Source: Chloroflexota bacterium (GTDB taxonomy: Bacteria > Chloroflexota > Limnocylindria > P2-11E). From it: DNA of 43,583 nucleotides. The position numbers and the translations under genes are program-made. Below the pieces are notes generated by a model, which did not search any database, was not told the DNA's origin, and saw nothing but the letters and a program-made list of their open reading frames with translations. Positions 8,201 through 16,056 of this stretch are shown piece after piece. The stretch lies in the NCBI GenBank assembly GCA_005889275.1, contig VBFI01000048.1, forward strand, positions 1 to 43,583, given 5' to 3'. How positions within the stretch are numbered: position 1 is the first letter of the stretch; each line of letters opens with the position of its first letter.

Positions 8201-9016
8201 GTGGAGGATTCCCAGGCGCGCGACCTCGCGACCCGCGCCGCGTTCCGAGCGGGCCGTCTCGCGATCGCGCGGCTCGGGGACCCCGGATACCTGCGCTGGA
8301 AGGGACTGCGCGACGTCGTCCCCGAGGCAGCGATGCTCGTCCAGGACGAGATCGTGTCTCTCATCCGCGCCGAATGCCCGAACGACGCGTTCCTGCTCGA
8401 GGAAGGCCCGGAGGACGAGCCGCTCGACGTCGGAGCCGAGCGCCTGTGGATCGTCGATCCCATCTGCGGGAGTCTGAACTTCGTCCACGGCATCCCGTTC
8501 TTCGCGATCTCGATCGCGCTGCGCGTCGCCGGACAGCTTCGCGTCGGCGTGGTGTACGACCCGATGCGCGACGAGTGCTTCGCGGCGAACATCGGAGAGC
8601 CAGCCTATCTGAACAACCGGCCGATCACGGTGCCGACGATGTCGCAGGGCCCGGAGTTCTGGGAGCAGTCCTGGGTCGGCACGGATCTGCCCTACGACGG
8701 GCCGCTGCGCAAGGAGGCGATCCGGGTCTTCGACCTCCACGCGAAGGAGGTCCAGTCGCTTTCGATCATGGGCTCATGCGCCCTCGGGCTCTGCTACGTC
8801 GCCTGCGGGAGGCTCAACGTGTACTGGACGCTCGACGCGAAGCCGTGGGACGTCGCCGGCGCGGGTGTGGTCCTGCAGGCCGCGGGCGGGCTGCTCACCG
8901 ATCCCGAGGGTGGCTCGTGGCTCTACTCGACGGGCGGCTACGTGGCCGGCAATCCGTCGCTGCACCAGTGGGCGCTCCGCGCGATCAAGTACGTGAAGCA
9001 GCATCCGGATCCATAA
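8201..9016 (+). CDS. Inositol monophosphatase-family protein with altered metal site
   Basis: This 271-residue member of the IMPase/FBPase-like superfamily belongs to a group of Mg-dependent sugar phosphatases. The family framework is clear: EE at 67-68, WIVDPICGSLNF at 83-94 and PWDVAGAG at 215-222. The second motif normally reads DPxDGT, with two Asp metal ligands. Here the second Asp is Cys89 and the Thr is Ser91; the nucleotide triplet is tgc, so this is not a translation slip. The N-terminal Asp of the KG..D.VT..D motif appears to be Ala44. Asp86 and Asp217 remain. It may be a non-catalytic or changed-specificity paralogue. The GTG start at 8201 leads straight into the conserved N-terminal helix. 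A strong hairpin follows the stop. Confidence 0.8.
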   Translation: MEDSQARDLATRAAFRAGRLAIARLGDPGYLRWKGLRDVVPEAAMLVQDEIVSLIRAECPNDAFLLEEGPEDEPLDVGAERLWIVDPICGSLNFVHGIPFFAISIALRVAGQLRVGVVYDPMRDECFAANIGEPAYLNNRPITVPTMSQGPEFWEQSWVGTDLPYDGPLRKEAIRVFDLHAKEVQSLSIMGSCALGLCYVACGRLNVYWTLDAKPWDVAGAGVVLQAAGGLLTDPEGGSWLYSTGGYVAGNPSLHQWALRAIKYVKQHPDP

Positions 9017-9021
9017 ACGGA

Positions 9022-9047
9022 GAGCGGCAGCCTTTCGGCTGCCGCTC
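9022..9047. terminator. Bidirectional hairpin between convergent genes
   Basis: A perfect 11-bp stem (GAGCGGCAGCC / GGCTGCCGCTC) with a TTTC loop lies between the stops of the monophosphatase homologue (+) and the FAD subunit (-). There is no strong T-run, but position and stem strength fit a shared transcription terminator. Confidence 0.75.
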
Positions 9048-9068
9048 CAGCTCTCATCCCCGTGATGA

Positions 9069-10070
9069 CTAGTTGGTCGCGAGGGCATCCAGGACGGTCC
9101 GCTCGATGAGACCGGCCGCCAGGTCGACCTTGTACGCGTTCAGGCTCATCGGGCGGGCCACGGTGCGGATCTGCGCCGCCGCCTGCTTGATGGTCGCCTT
9201 GATGTCCTTGCCCTTGAGCGCATCCTCGACGACCTTCGCGCGGTAGGGGACCGGCGACACGCCGCCGATCACGATCCGACCGTCGTTCCAGTTGTTGCCG
9301 CTCATGGTGAACGAGACGGCGACCGAGGTGAGCGCGAAGTCGTAGACCTGGCGGTCCTTCAGCTTGTTCCAGGCCTGCTTCGTACCCGACGCCGGGTTCG
9401 GGATGGTCACGTGTGTGACGAACTCGCCCGCGGTGAGGACGTTCTCGCGGAGCACGTCCTGGCGCGGACCGATGAAGTAGTCGTCGAACTTCACCGTCTT
9501 GTCGCCGTTCACACCGGCGATCTTCGCGCTCGCGTTGAGCGCGAGGAGCGCGGTCGCGGTGTCCGAGGGGTGGACGATGTAGCAGAGCTCGCCGCCGATG
9601 ATCGCGTGGTAGCGGTTGTCACCGGTGACGGCGTAGCAGAAGTCGCCGCCCTTCTTGTAGCAGTTGAAGTCCTCGCCGCGGAAGAACCAGCAGCGCGGCC
9701 GCTGGTTCACGTTCCCGCCGAGCGTGCCGAAGTTGCGGATGAGCGGGGAGGCGACGCTCTGCGCCGCCGCCACAAGGAGCGGGAACTTCGCCTGGAGGTC
9801 CTTGTGGTCGATGACGTCGGAGAGGGTCACGGCCGCGCCGACCGTGGCGCCGTCGCCACCTGCGGAGATGGTCGTGAGGTCCTTGATCGTCGTGAGGTCC
9901 ACGAGCACGTCCGGGAACTTCAGCCCGTTGCCGTGGACCCAGTCCTTCATGATGCCGCCGATCAGGTCGGATCCCCCGCCGACCACCTTGACGGTCCGGT
10001 CGGAATTCTGCTTGAGCAGGTTGACCGCGTCGGCGACTGAGGCCGCGTCGTACAGCTCGAACGCTCTCAT
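9069..10070 (-). CDS. FAD-binding medium subunit, PaoB-type, with [4Fe-4S] cysteines
   Basis: This 333-residue FAD subunit of a molybdenum hydroxylase has FAD motifs GGGSDLIGG (31-39) and FGTLGGN (114-120). The segment after the second motif carries C127, C137, C145 and C163 within RCWFFRG, KGGDFCYA and an ELC..VHPSD box. This layout matches the extra [4Fe-4S] cluster described for PaoB of the E. coli periplasmic aldehyde oxidoreductase PaoABC. Residues 200-330 form the C-terminal flavoprotein domain. It is the last gene of a three-gene operon (small, large, medium) and starts 10 bp after the large-subunit stop, preceded by a GGAGGGA ribosome site. It probably relays electrons from the 2Fe-2S subunit via FAD to an acceptor outside the membrane, given the Tat signal on the small subunit. 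Confidence 0.87.
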   Translation of the reverse strand: MRAFELYDAASVADAVNLLKQNSDRTVKVVGGGSDLIGGIMKDWVHGNGLKFPDVLVDLTTIKDLTTISAGGDGATVGAAVTLSDVIDHKDLQAKFPLLVAAAQSVASPLIRNFGTLGGNVNQRPRCWFFRGEDFNCYKKGGDFCYAVTGDNRYHAIIGGELCYIVHPSDTATALLALNASAKIAGVNGDKTVKFDDYFIGPRQDVLRENVLTAGEFVTHVTIPNPASGTKQAWNKLKDRQVYDFALTSVAVSFTMSGNNWNDGRIVIGGVSPVPYRAKVVEDALKGKDIKATIKQAAAQIRTVARPMSLNAYKVDLAAGLIERTVLDALATN

Positions 10071-10080
10071 CTCTTCCCTC

Positions 10081-12558
10081 CTACCCGGCCTTCAGTGCCG
10101 TGAGCAGCTTCTCGCGGGTGAGCGGCATGTCCGAGACCCAGACGCCGACCGCGTTGTAGACCGCGATCGCGATCACCGGCGCGGGGAGCGCCATCGGCGG
10201 TTCGCCGATGCCGTGCGCCCCGAAGACGCCGTACTCCTTCGCCTTCTCGATGATGATCACTTCGGCGAGCGGCGCGTCCTTGATCGAGAGTGGCTTGTAG
10301 TCGAGCAGGTTCGGGTTGAGCGGCAGTCCCGTGGCCTTGTCGATGAGCAGCTCCTCGGTGAGGGCGGACGCGGTCGCCATGACCACGCCGCCTTCGATCT
10401 GCTGCTGCACCGCGAACGGGTTGAGCGCCTTCCCGAGGTCGTGTGCCGCGACGTACCTCGTGATCTTGATCGAGCCGAGGACCGTGTCGACCTCAACCTC
10501 GGCGCCGTGGGCCGCCCATGCGGTCCGCTGCCACTTCGGGTCCTGGACGTAGTCGGCGCGTCCGACGATCGGCCCGGAGGTCTTGAACGCCATGACGTCG
10601 GCGAGCCCGAGCGTCTTGCCAGGGTTCGCCTTCACGAAGACCTTCCCGTCGACCAAGTCCATGTCGGCGGCGGCGAAGCTCGTCGTCTGCCCGGCCTTCT
10701 TCGCGTCGTCGTTGAACTTGCGAGCGCCCCAGTCGAGCGCCTGCTTGCGTGCGTCCGTCGCCGCTTCGAACTGGCCGCGGCCGCCGGTGTTCGTCTGCTG
10801 GCTTCCGAACGTTCCGCTGTTGTCGGTCGTGAGATCGGTGTCGACGAACGGCGTGGTGGTGACCGACGTGAGCGGTACGCCGAGCGCCTCGGCCACGATC
10901 ATCATGAGGAGGCTGCGCTGGCCGTCGCCGATGTCGTTGGTGGCGGACACGGCCTGGACCGTGCCGTCGCTGTTGATGATCACCTGGCCCGAAGCCGGGT
11001 TGCCGCCGGCGCCGTGGCTGCAGGCGTGGGCCGCGAGGCCGATGCCGTGGTACACGCCCGGACGGACCTGGTTCGCCTTCGGCGCGTGCCACTTCGCGCT
11101 CCAGTTGAGCGCGTCGCGGACCGCGGTGATGCAGTCGCGGATGCCCGGGTTGCTGAACGGCGCCTTCGTGTCGGGGTTGCCGACCTCGTTCAGGTTCTTC
11201 AGGCGGAAGGCGACGGGATCCATCCCGATGGCGTACGCCGCCTTCTCCATCGTGAGCTCGAGCGCGAATGTCCCGTTCGGGTGCGAGACGCAGCGGTACG
11301 GGCCCGACTTGAAGCTGTTCGTCATGACGTCGATGGCCTCGAGCCGGAGGTTCGGGATGTTGTAGAGGTTCTGCATGTTGAACCACGCGCCGTTCGCGGC
11401 GCCGGCTCGCTGTGCGCCGACGTTGGCGATGACCTTGAACTGGCCGAAGGCGATCGACCCGTCCTTGTTCACGCCCATCTTCATCTCGTCGCGGAACTCG
11501 TTGCGGTGCGTTCGCGTGACGAAGTCCTCGTACCGCGTGTAGTTCATCTTGATCGGGCGCGCAGTGAGCTTGGAGAGGATCGCGGCGTGGACCTCGGCGA
11601 GGTCGATGCCGCTCCGGTAGCCGTAGCCCGACCCGACGTAGCCCGGCTGGACCACGCGGATCTTGTTCTGCGGGATCTTGAGCGCCTGCGAGAGGCCGGC
11701 GCGCACGCCGTGCGCCCACTGGCTCGTGTAGATCGCGTTCAGCTTGTCGTTGTCCCACCAGAAGAGCCCGTTCGTCACCTCGAGGGCGACGTGCTGCTCG
11801 ACCGGCTTGTGGGCGATCAGGTCGACCGTCGCGTCGGCGTTGGTCTTCGTCGGGTCGCCCCGGACGAGCGGCGGCGTGACCGCGATCGTCGTGCCGTCGA
11901 GGTTCGACTGGAACTGCTTCGGCGTGCTCGACTTCATCGCCTCGAGGAAGTCGAGGGCCGCCGGCAGCACGGTGTACTGGACGTCGATCTGCCGCATCGC
12001 CTCGTCGGCGATGTGCTCGCTGTCGGCCGCGATCGCCGCGATCGGTGATCCGACCTCGAAGACCTCCTCATTGAAGAGGAACCGGGTCGGGTTGGCCGCG
12101 CCGAGGAAAACGTCCTTGTATTCGTCGGGGAGGTTCCCGCGGTGGAGGATCTTCCGGACTCCGGGGAGCTTCTCCGCCTTCGACGTGTCGATGCTCGTGA
12201 TCTTCGCGTGCGGGTAGCGGCTGCGCAGGGTGCGCATGAAGAGCATGCCGGGCATGCGCATGTTCTCGGTGTACTGCCCGAGGTTCGTGACGATGCCGAT
12301 GCCTTGCATGCGGGCGATGTCGCTTCCGATCACCTTGAACGCACCGGAGGGGGCGGCCGGGGTCGCGCTCGCGACCGGGTCGCCGGCGTACCCGAGCTTG
12401 TCCCCGTGAGTCGCCATGACGTTCGCCACCATCTCGGACTGCTCGGCGACGAGCTGCTGCCATTCCGGATCCGCGGAGAGTGTTCGCCAATCGGCGTCGG
12501 TGAGCGAGGCGGCGTAGGCCGCATCCTGCGCGACGCGAACGGCTTCGATACGTGCCAT
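10081..12558 (-). CDS. Molybdopterin-binding large subunit of exported aldehyde dehydrogenase-like complex
   Basis: This 825-residue CoxL/PaoC-type subunit carries an unusual N-terminal helical extension of about 75 residues before the hammerhead domain (about 85-210). The usual cofactor loop GGGFGGK is replaced by GSGYGYR (309-315). The C-terminal GAHGIGEPP retains the catalytic Glu (Glu786). With the PaoB-type medium subunit and a Tat-bearing 2Fe-2S subunit, the nearest described system is PaoABC, which oxidises aromatic aldehydes in the periplasm. This protein has no signal of its own and would be co-exported. The ATG is preceded by GGGAGAAAAAG on the minus strand, a good ribosome site. 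The changed Q-loop means substrate and cofactor binding may differ. Family assignment is firm; substrate is not. Confidence 0.87.
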   Translation of the reverse strand: MARIEAVRVAQDAAYAASLTDADWRTLSADPEWQQLVAEQSEMVANVMATHGDKLGYAGDPVASATPAAPSGAFKVIGSDIARMQGIGIVTNLGQYTENMRMPGMLFMRTLRSRYPHAKITSIDTSKAEKLPGVRKILHRGNLPDEYKDVFLGAANPTRFLFNEEVFEVGSPIAAIAADSEHIADEAMRQIDVQYTVLPAALDFLEAMKSSTPKQFQSNLDGTTIAVTPPLVRGDPTKTNADATVDLIAHKPVEQHVALEVTNGLFWWDNDKLNAIYTSQWAHGVRAGLSQALKIPQNKIRVVQPGYVGSGYGYRSGIDLAEVHAAILSKLTARPIKMNYTRYEDFVTRTHRNEFRDEMKMGVNKDGSIAFGQFKVIANVGAQRAGAANGAWFNMQNLYNIPNLRLEAIDVMTNSFKSGPYRCVSHPNGTFALELTMEKAAYAIGMDPVAFRLKNLNEVGNPDTKAPFSNPGIRDCITAVRDALNWSAKWHAPKANQVRPGVYHGIGLAAHACSHGAGGNPASGQVIINSDGTVQAVSATNDIGDGQRSLLMMIVAEALGVPLTSVTTTPFVDTDLTTDNSGTFGSQQTNTGGRGQFEAATDARKQALDWGARKFNDDAKKAGQTTSFAAADMDLVDGKVFVKANPGKTLGLADVMAFKTSGPIVGRADYVQDPKWQRTAWAAHGAEVEVDTVLGSIKITRYVAAHDLGKALNPFAVQQQIEGGVVMATASALTEELLIDKATGLPLNPNLLDYKPLSIKDAPLAEVIIIEKAKEYGVFGAHGIGEPPMALPAPVIAIAVYNAVGVWVSDMPLTREKLLTALKAG

Positions 12559-12572
12559 CTTTTTCTCCCTCC

Positions 12573-13556
12573 CTACCGGACCGGATGCCCGGAGTTGGTG
12601 AGGATGGTCCGTACCTTGGCCTCATCCAGCTTGGCCGGGTCCCACTTGACCGTGATCGATCGCTCGTTCCCGCTGACGTCGGTGACGCCGTCGTTCTTCT
12701 TGACCGCCGCGGCGAGGGGATCGAACTCCTCGATCGTCGCGAGCGGCGTCACGAACTGGAAGTCCTTCGAGACTCCGGTGGCCACCGGGGTCTGCGCGGC
12801 CTGCTTCGCCACGTCGACGACGACGGGCGTCGCGCGATAGGTGACCTTCTCGCCGCGCATCTCGGCTGCCGCCGTCTGCACGGACTTGTAGACCTTCGCG
12901 TACTCGCCGCAGCGGCAGATGTTGCCGGAGAGCGCCTCCGCGATCTGGACGTCGGTCGGTTTGGGGTTGGCGGCAAGCAGCGCGACCGTGGACATGATGA
13001 ATCCGCGTGTGCAGATGCCGCACTGGAATCCGCCCTCGAGCCAGAACGCACGCTGGATGGGGTGCAACCCGGCGACGCCGGGGCCCGTCGCGAGGCCGGC
13101 GACCGTCTTGATCTCCTGACCGCGGCCGAGCCTCGCCGAGAGGACGGTGCAGCTGTTCACCGATTTGCCGTTGACGAGCACGGCGCAGGCTCCGCACTGG
13201 GCGCGATCGCAACCGAGGTTCGAGTTCGAAAGACCGAGCTGGAAGTTCATCGTCTCCCAGAGGCTCTCGCGGTTGTCCACGACGACCGTGTGCTTGACGC
13301 CGTCGATGCTCAGCTCGACGCGCCGCATCGTCGCGGGAAGCGTGCTGAGATTCGCGCCGGACGTTGTGCTCGTGGTTTGCTGCGCCGGTTGGATCGCCTT
13401 CGTCGCGACCGCCGTCCCACCGAGAACGACAGCTGCGGTCGCCGCGCCGGCACCTGCGCCGATGAGAAAGTCGCGTCGTGTGACGGTCGCTTTCGCGCGC
13501 TCGGCAAACGATTTCTGGTCAGCTCGCGTGGAAGCTGGACCTCCCGCTTCCCCCAT
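12573..13556 (-). CDS. Tat-exported 2Fe-2S small subunit with C-terminal HMA-like extension
   Basis: This 327-residue protein combines a Tat signal (VTRRDFLIGAGAG, Arg27-Arg28, then a hydrophobic Ala/Val stretch to about 53), a plant-type [2Fe-2S] domain (C116, C121, C124, C136) and the [2Fe-2S]-binding helical domain (C179, C182, C214, C216). Most small subunits stop near that point. This one has about 90 more residues. The last 55 (about 273-326) follow the beta-alpha-beta-beta-alpha-beta pattern of a heavy-metal-associated domain, including ITVKWDPAKL and a final SGHPV, but without the metal-binding CxxC. It is the first gene of the operon and is divergent from xdhC across a 178-bp control region. 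PaoA of E. coli also carries a Tat leader, which supports an extracytoplasmic enzyme. Confidence 0.88.
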   Translation of the reverse strand: MGEAGGPASTRADQKSFAERAKATVTRRDFLIGAGAGAATAAVVLGGTAVATKAIQPAQQTTSTTSGANLSTLPATMRRVELSIDGVKHTVVVDNRESLWETMNFQLGLSNSNLGCDRAQCGACAVLVNGKSVNSCTVLSARLGRGQEIKTVAGLATGPGVAGLHPIQRAFWLEGGFQCGICTRGFIMSTVALLAANPKPTDVQIAEALSGNICRCGEYAKVYKSVQTAAAEMRGEKVTYRATPVVVDVAKQAAQTPVATGVSKDFQFVTPLATIEEFDPLAAAVKKNDGVTDVSGNERSITVKWDPAKLDEAKVRTILTNSGHPVR

Positions 13557-13670
13557 AGGTTCACCCCCTCAGCAAGGTCGGAAAGCGGTGCAAACATTAG
13601 CAGTCTGGTAAAGGTGCCGCCGCTCGCCCGACGGCCGGAGGAGAGCGCTGAGCCGGGCTCCAGCACTTTC

Positions 13671-13684
13671 CGTTTGCGCAAACG
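13671..13684. promoter_or_regulatory. Perfect palindrome in the divergent xdhC / molybdenum hydroxylase control region
   Basis: CGTTTGCGCAAACG is a perfect 14-bp palindrome 50 bp before the xdhC ATG and 114 bp before the start of the divergent small-subunit gene. It is AT-richer than its surroundings and is a plausible operator for a dimeric regulator controlling both operons. No regulator gene is adjacent, so the protein is unknown. Confidence 0.45.
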
Positions 13685-13688
13685 AGGG

Positions 13689-13700
13689 TTCCGGCCGGAA
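13689..13700. promoter_or_regulatory. Second perfect palindrome next to the first
   Basis: TTCCGGCCGGAA is a perfect 12-bp palindrome only 4 bp after the CGTTTGC palindrome, closer to xdhC. Two adjacent palindromes in a 178-bp divergent region suggest tandem operator sites, though GC-only cores such as CCGGCCGG arise easily in this genome. Confidence 0.35.
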
Positions 13701-13734
13701 ACAGGGCCGCTGGGCGACGGCGGATACTGGGGTC

Positions 13735-14850
13735 ATGCGAGAGATTTACGCCCGGATGGCCGAGCTCGAGCGGGAAGGCCGCCGTTTCGCGGTGGCGACG
13801 GTCGTTCGGACGACGGGGAGCACACCCCAGGTGGTCGGCGCGAAGCTCCTCGTCGACGACCTTGGTCGCCTGGTCGGAACGCTCGGCGGCGGCTGCGTCG
13901 AAGGTGACGCGTTCGTCGAAGCGAAGCGCGTGATCGAAACGAGCGAGCCCTCGCTCCGCGAGTACGAGCTCACCGAGGAGCTCGCCTGGGACACCGGACT
14001 GGTGTGCGGCGGCACGATGTGGATCTCGATCGAGCCGGGCGAACGGGTCCTGCGGTTCGCCGGACGGGATCTCCTCGGCGACGTCCTCGCCGCGTCGGCC
14101 GGGGGCAACCCCGTCGCGCTCGCGACGCTCATGCGCAAGCACGGCAGAGACCTCGTCGCGGCCGGCAAGCTCTTCGTCGAGACCGGCGCGAAGGGCGGCG
14201 GAACGCTCGGCGACGCGGTGCTCGACCGGCGTGCGCGCGACGCGGCCCTCGAGGCCTTGCGGAGCGGCACCGCGCGCACGGTCGTCCTGGACGACGAGAC
14301 CGAGCTCCTGGTCGAGCCGGTGCTCGCCAAGCCGCGGCTCGTCATCGTTGGCGGGGGCCATGTCGGCCTCGCGATCGCGAAGCTCGCGACGCAGCTCGAT
14401 TACGAGGTCGCGGTCGTTGATGACCGGCCCGAGTTCGCGAACCGCGAGCGCTTCGCGGGCGTGAACGAAGTGGTGAACATGGACATGGCCAAGGCGCTCG
14501 AGACGATGCCGATCGGCTGGAACACGTTCATCGTCATCGCGACGCGCGGTCACAAGCTCGACGCGACCTGCCTGCGCGCCGCGGTGAAGACGGAGGCCCG
14601 CTACGTCGGACTGCTCGGGAGCAAGCGAAAGACGATCCTCATCGCGCAGATGCTCCGGTCGGAGGGGGTCTCCGACGAGCGCATCCGCGCCGTGCACGCC
14701 CCCATCGGCCTCGACCTCGGCGGGCGGACTCCGGCGGAGATCGCGCTCTCGGTGATGTCGGAGCTCTCGCTCGAACGCTACGGCGGCACGGGACGTCCCC
14801 TCCGTCTCTCGGATGAGCTCTTCGAACGGACGGTAAGCCGGCGCCAGTAA
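13735..14850 (+). CDS. xdhC: XdhC/CoxI family molybdenum-cofactor insertion protein
   Basis: This 371-residue protein has an N-terminal XdhC_CoxI domain with LGGGCVEGD (Cys54) and LVCGGTM (Cys91), then a C-terminal Rossmann domain opening with VIVGGGHVG (204-211) and VVDDRPEFA (227-235). Family members bind molybdenum cofactor, promote its sulfuration and insert it into xanthine-oxidase-type enzymes. The length is typical for the two-domain form. It is divergent from the exported molybdenum hydroxylase operon and could serve any of the three such enzymes in the window. The ATG at 13735 starts directly in the conserved N-terminus; the ribosome site is weak (GGGG, 3 bp away). Confidence 0.88.
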   Translation: MREIYARMAELEREGRRFAVATVVRTTGSTPQVVGAKLLVDDLGRLVGTLGGGCVEGDAFVEAKRVIETSEPSLREYELTEELAWDTGLVCGGTMWISIEPGERVLRFAGRDLLGDVLAASAGGNPVALATLMRKHGRDLVAAGKLFVETGAKGGGTLGDAVLDRRARDAALEALRSGTARTVVLDDETELLVEPVLAKPRLVIVGGGHVGLAIAKLATQLDYEVAVVDDRPEFANRERFAGVNEVVNMDMAKALETMPIGWNTFIVIATRGHKLDATCLRAAVKTEARYVGLLGSKRKTILIAQMLRSEGVSDERIRAVHAPIGLDLGGRTPAEIALSVMSELSLERYGGTGRPLRLSDELFERTVSRRQ

Positions 14851-14894
14851 CCGTTCGCGCGACCGTATCGAGTACGCGGCTTGACCTGGTCCTC

Positions 14895-15377
14895 ATGCCG
14901 GAGGACGTTCTCGAGGCGCTGCTCCGCGAAGACCGCGCCCAGATCGGCCGGCTCGCCGACTACCACGTGCCGCCGGACTTTCCTGGCGAGGCGACGGGTC
15001 TCGTCCGGCTCCGGCGCGATCAGCTGGCGGCGGACCCGAGCATCGGCCCGTGGCTCCTCCGCGCGATCGTTCGTCGCGAGGACCGCGTGATGGTCGGCTA
15101 CGTGAACTTCCATGGGCCACCCGGCGTGAACGACACCATGACCGTGGGGGCCGTCGAGCTTGGCTGGACGGTCTTTCCCGAATATCGGCAGCGCGGCTAC
15201 GCCACGGAGACAGCGAACGCGCTCATGGAATGGGCCGCGCGCGAGTTCGGCATCCGGCGTTTCGTATCGAGCACGACGCCGGAGAACGCCGCGTCCCTCC
15301 GCGTCCACGCGAAGCTCGGGTTCGTCCCCACCGGCGAAGTCGTCGACGGCGAGGTGATCTTCCGGCTCGACCGCTAG
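14895..15377 (+). CDS. GNAT-family N-acetyltransferase
   Basis: This 160-residue acetyltransferase has the GNAT core: strand ELGWTVFPEYRQRGYATE (about 89-106), with the acetyl-CoA-binding R-x-x-G-x-A loop, then the helix TANALMEWA and the ENAASLRVHAKLGF motif near the C-terminus. This arrangement is closest to the RimJ/RimL-like subgroup. The substrate is unknown. The stop overlaps the stop of a small opposite-strand gene (shared CTAG at 15374-15377). It follows xdhC by 44 bp but has no obvious role in molybdenum metabolism. Confidence 0.8.
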   Translation: MPEDVLEALLREDRAQIGRLADYHVPPDFPGEATGLVRLRRDQLAADPSIGPWLLRAIVRREDRVMVGYVNFHGPPGVNDTMTVGAVELGWTVFPEYRQRGYATETANALMEWAAREFGIRRFVSSTTPENAASLRVHAKLGFVPTGEVVDGEVIFRLDR

Positions 15378-15529
15378 GTCGGGTCGGCGATCTCGTTCAC
15401 GTCCTGGGGATGCGGCGGTTCGTTCTCAGGCCGGTCGCTCGGTGCGGCGGGGCTGCCCCGACGCTCGGGCGCGATGCCTTCCCGACGCTCGACCGCGCGC
15501 TCGCGCTCGAGGTCCTTCTTCTTTTCCAT
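15374..15529 (-). CDS. Possible 51-residue hydrophilic protein
   Basis: A short reading frame starts with ATG at 15529 and codes a highly charged protein beginning MEKKKDLERERAVERREG and ending DVNEIADPT. Pro and acidic residues dominate its second half, and it is probably disordered. It fills most of the 230-bp interval between the acetyltransferase and the sigma factor. Its stop interlocks with the acetyltransferase stop on the other strand, an arrangement seen elsewhere in this window. No clear ribosome site is visible. The amino-acid mix is unlike a random antisense frame here, but the call is tentative. Confidence 0.45.
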   Translation of the reverse strand: MEKKKDLERERAVERREGIAPERRGSPAAPSDRPENEPPHPQDVNEIADPT

Positions 15530-15606
15530 GCCGAGGCGACGCGCACGTCCCGTGCCATCTCACATTCGAGGGACCGCCGGCGTTCTATCGTCGTGAGATC
15601 GGAAGG

Positions 15607-16056
15607 GTGACGTTCGGACGGCTCATCGAAGTGCACGAGCGCGAGATCTTCGCGTACGCGCTCAGGCTCACCGGCAACCGCGCGGACGCGGACGACATCT
15701 TTCAGGAGACCTTCCTCGCGGCGTTCCGTGCCTGGCCGCCGCCGCGTTCGGGAAACGAGCGTGCCTGGCTCTACAAGATCGCGACGAACAAGGCGATCGA
15801 CCGGGCACGGCGAGCGAAACGGACCGCGCCGCTAGCGGATCTCCGTCTCGCGGCGCCGGAGCGCGATGGGGTGACGGTGGCCGATCTCGCGGCTGCGGTG
15901 CGGGCGCTGCCGGCGGGTCAGCGCGCCGCCTTCGTGCTTCGCAAAGTGGAAGGCCGGTCCTACGCGGAGATCGCGGACGTGCTCGAGTGCAGCGCGGCGG
16001 CGGCGCGGTCGCGCGTCGCGGAGGCGACGAAGAAGGTCAAGGAGAAGATGACATGA
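15607..16056 (+). CDS. ECF-type RNA polymerase sigma factor
   Basis: This 149-residue sigma-70-family protein has region 2 at about 5-65 (YALRLTGNRADADDIFQETFLAAF, the -10 recognition helix) and region 4 at about 90-145 (AAVRALPAGQRAAFVLRKVEGRSYAEIADVL, then an Arg-rich recognition helix). It is a minimal two-domain ECF factor that directs RNA polymerase to a specific promoter set. The GTG start at 15607 is preceded by GGAAG. It overlaps the downstream alkylguanine methyltransferase start (ATGA), so the two are co-translated. No anti-sigma gene is adjacent, so how it is controlled is unclear. The coupling suggests a response to alkylation or related stress. Confidence 0.82.
   Translation: MTFGRLIEVHEREIFAYALRLTGNRADADDIFQETFLAAFRAWPPPRSGNERAWLYKIATNKAIDRARRAKRTAPLADLRLAAPERDGVTVADLAAAVRALPAGQRAAFVLRKVEGRSYAEIADVLECSAAAARSRVAEATKKVKEKMT

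Noticed and set aside
7808-8740. Longer minus-strand protein running from 8740
   Set aside because: Beyond 8188 it lies opposite the monophosphatase homologue and loses alpha/beta character; the GTG at 8188 is the likely start.
9664-12048. A 794-residue plus-strand open frame across the exported hydroxylase operon
   Set aside because: It spans two strongly supported minus-strand genes and shows only the low-complexity composition of an antisense shadow.
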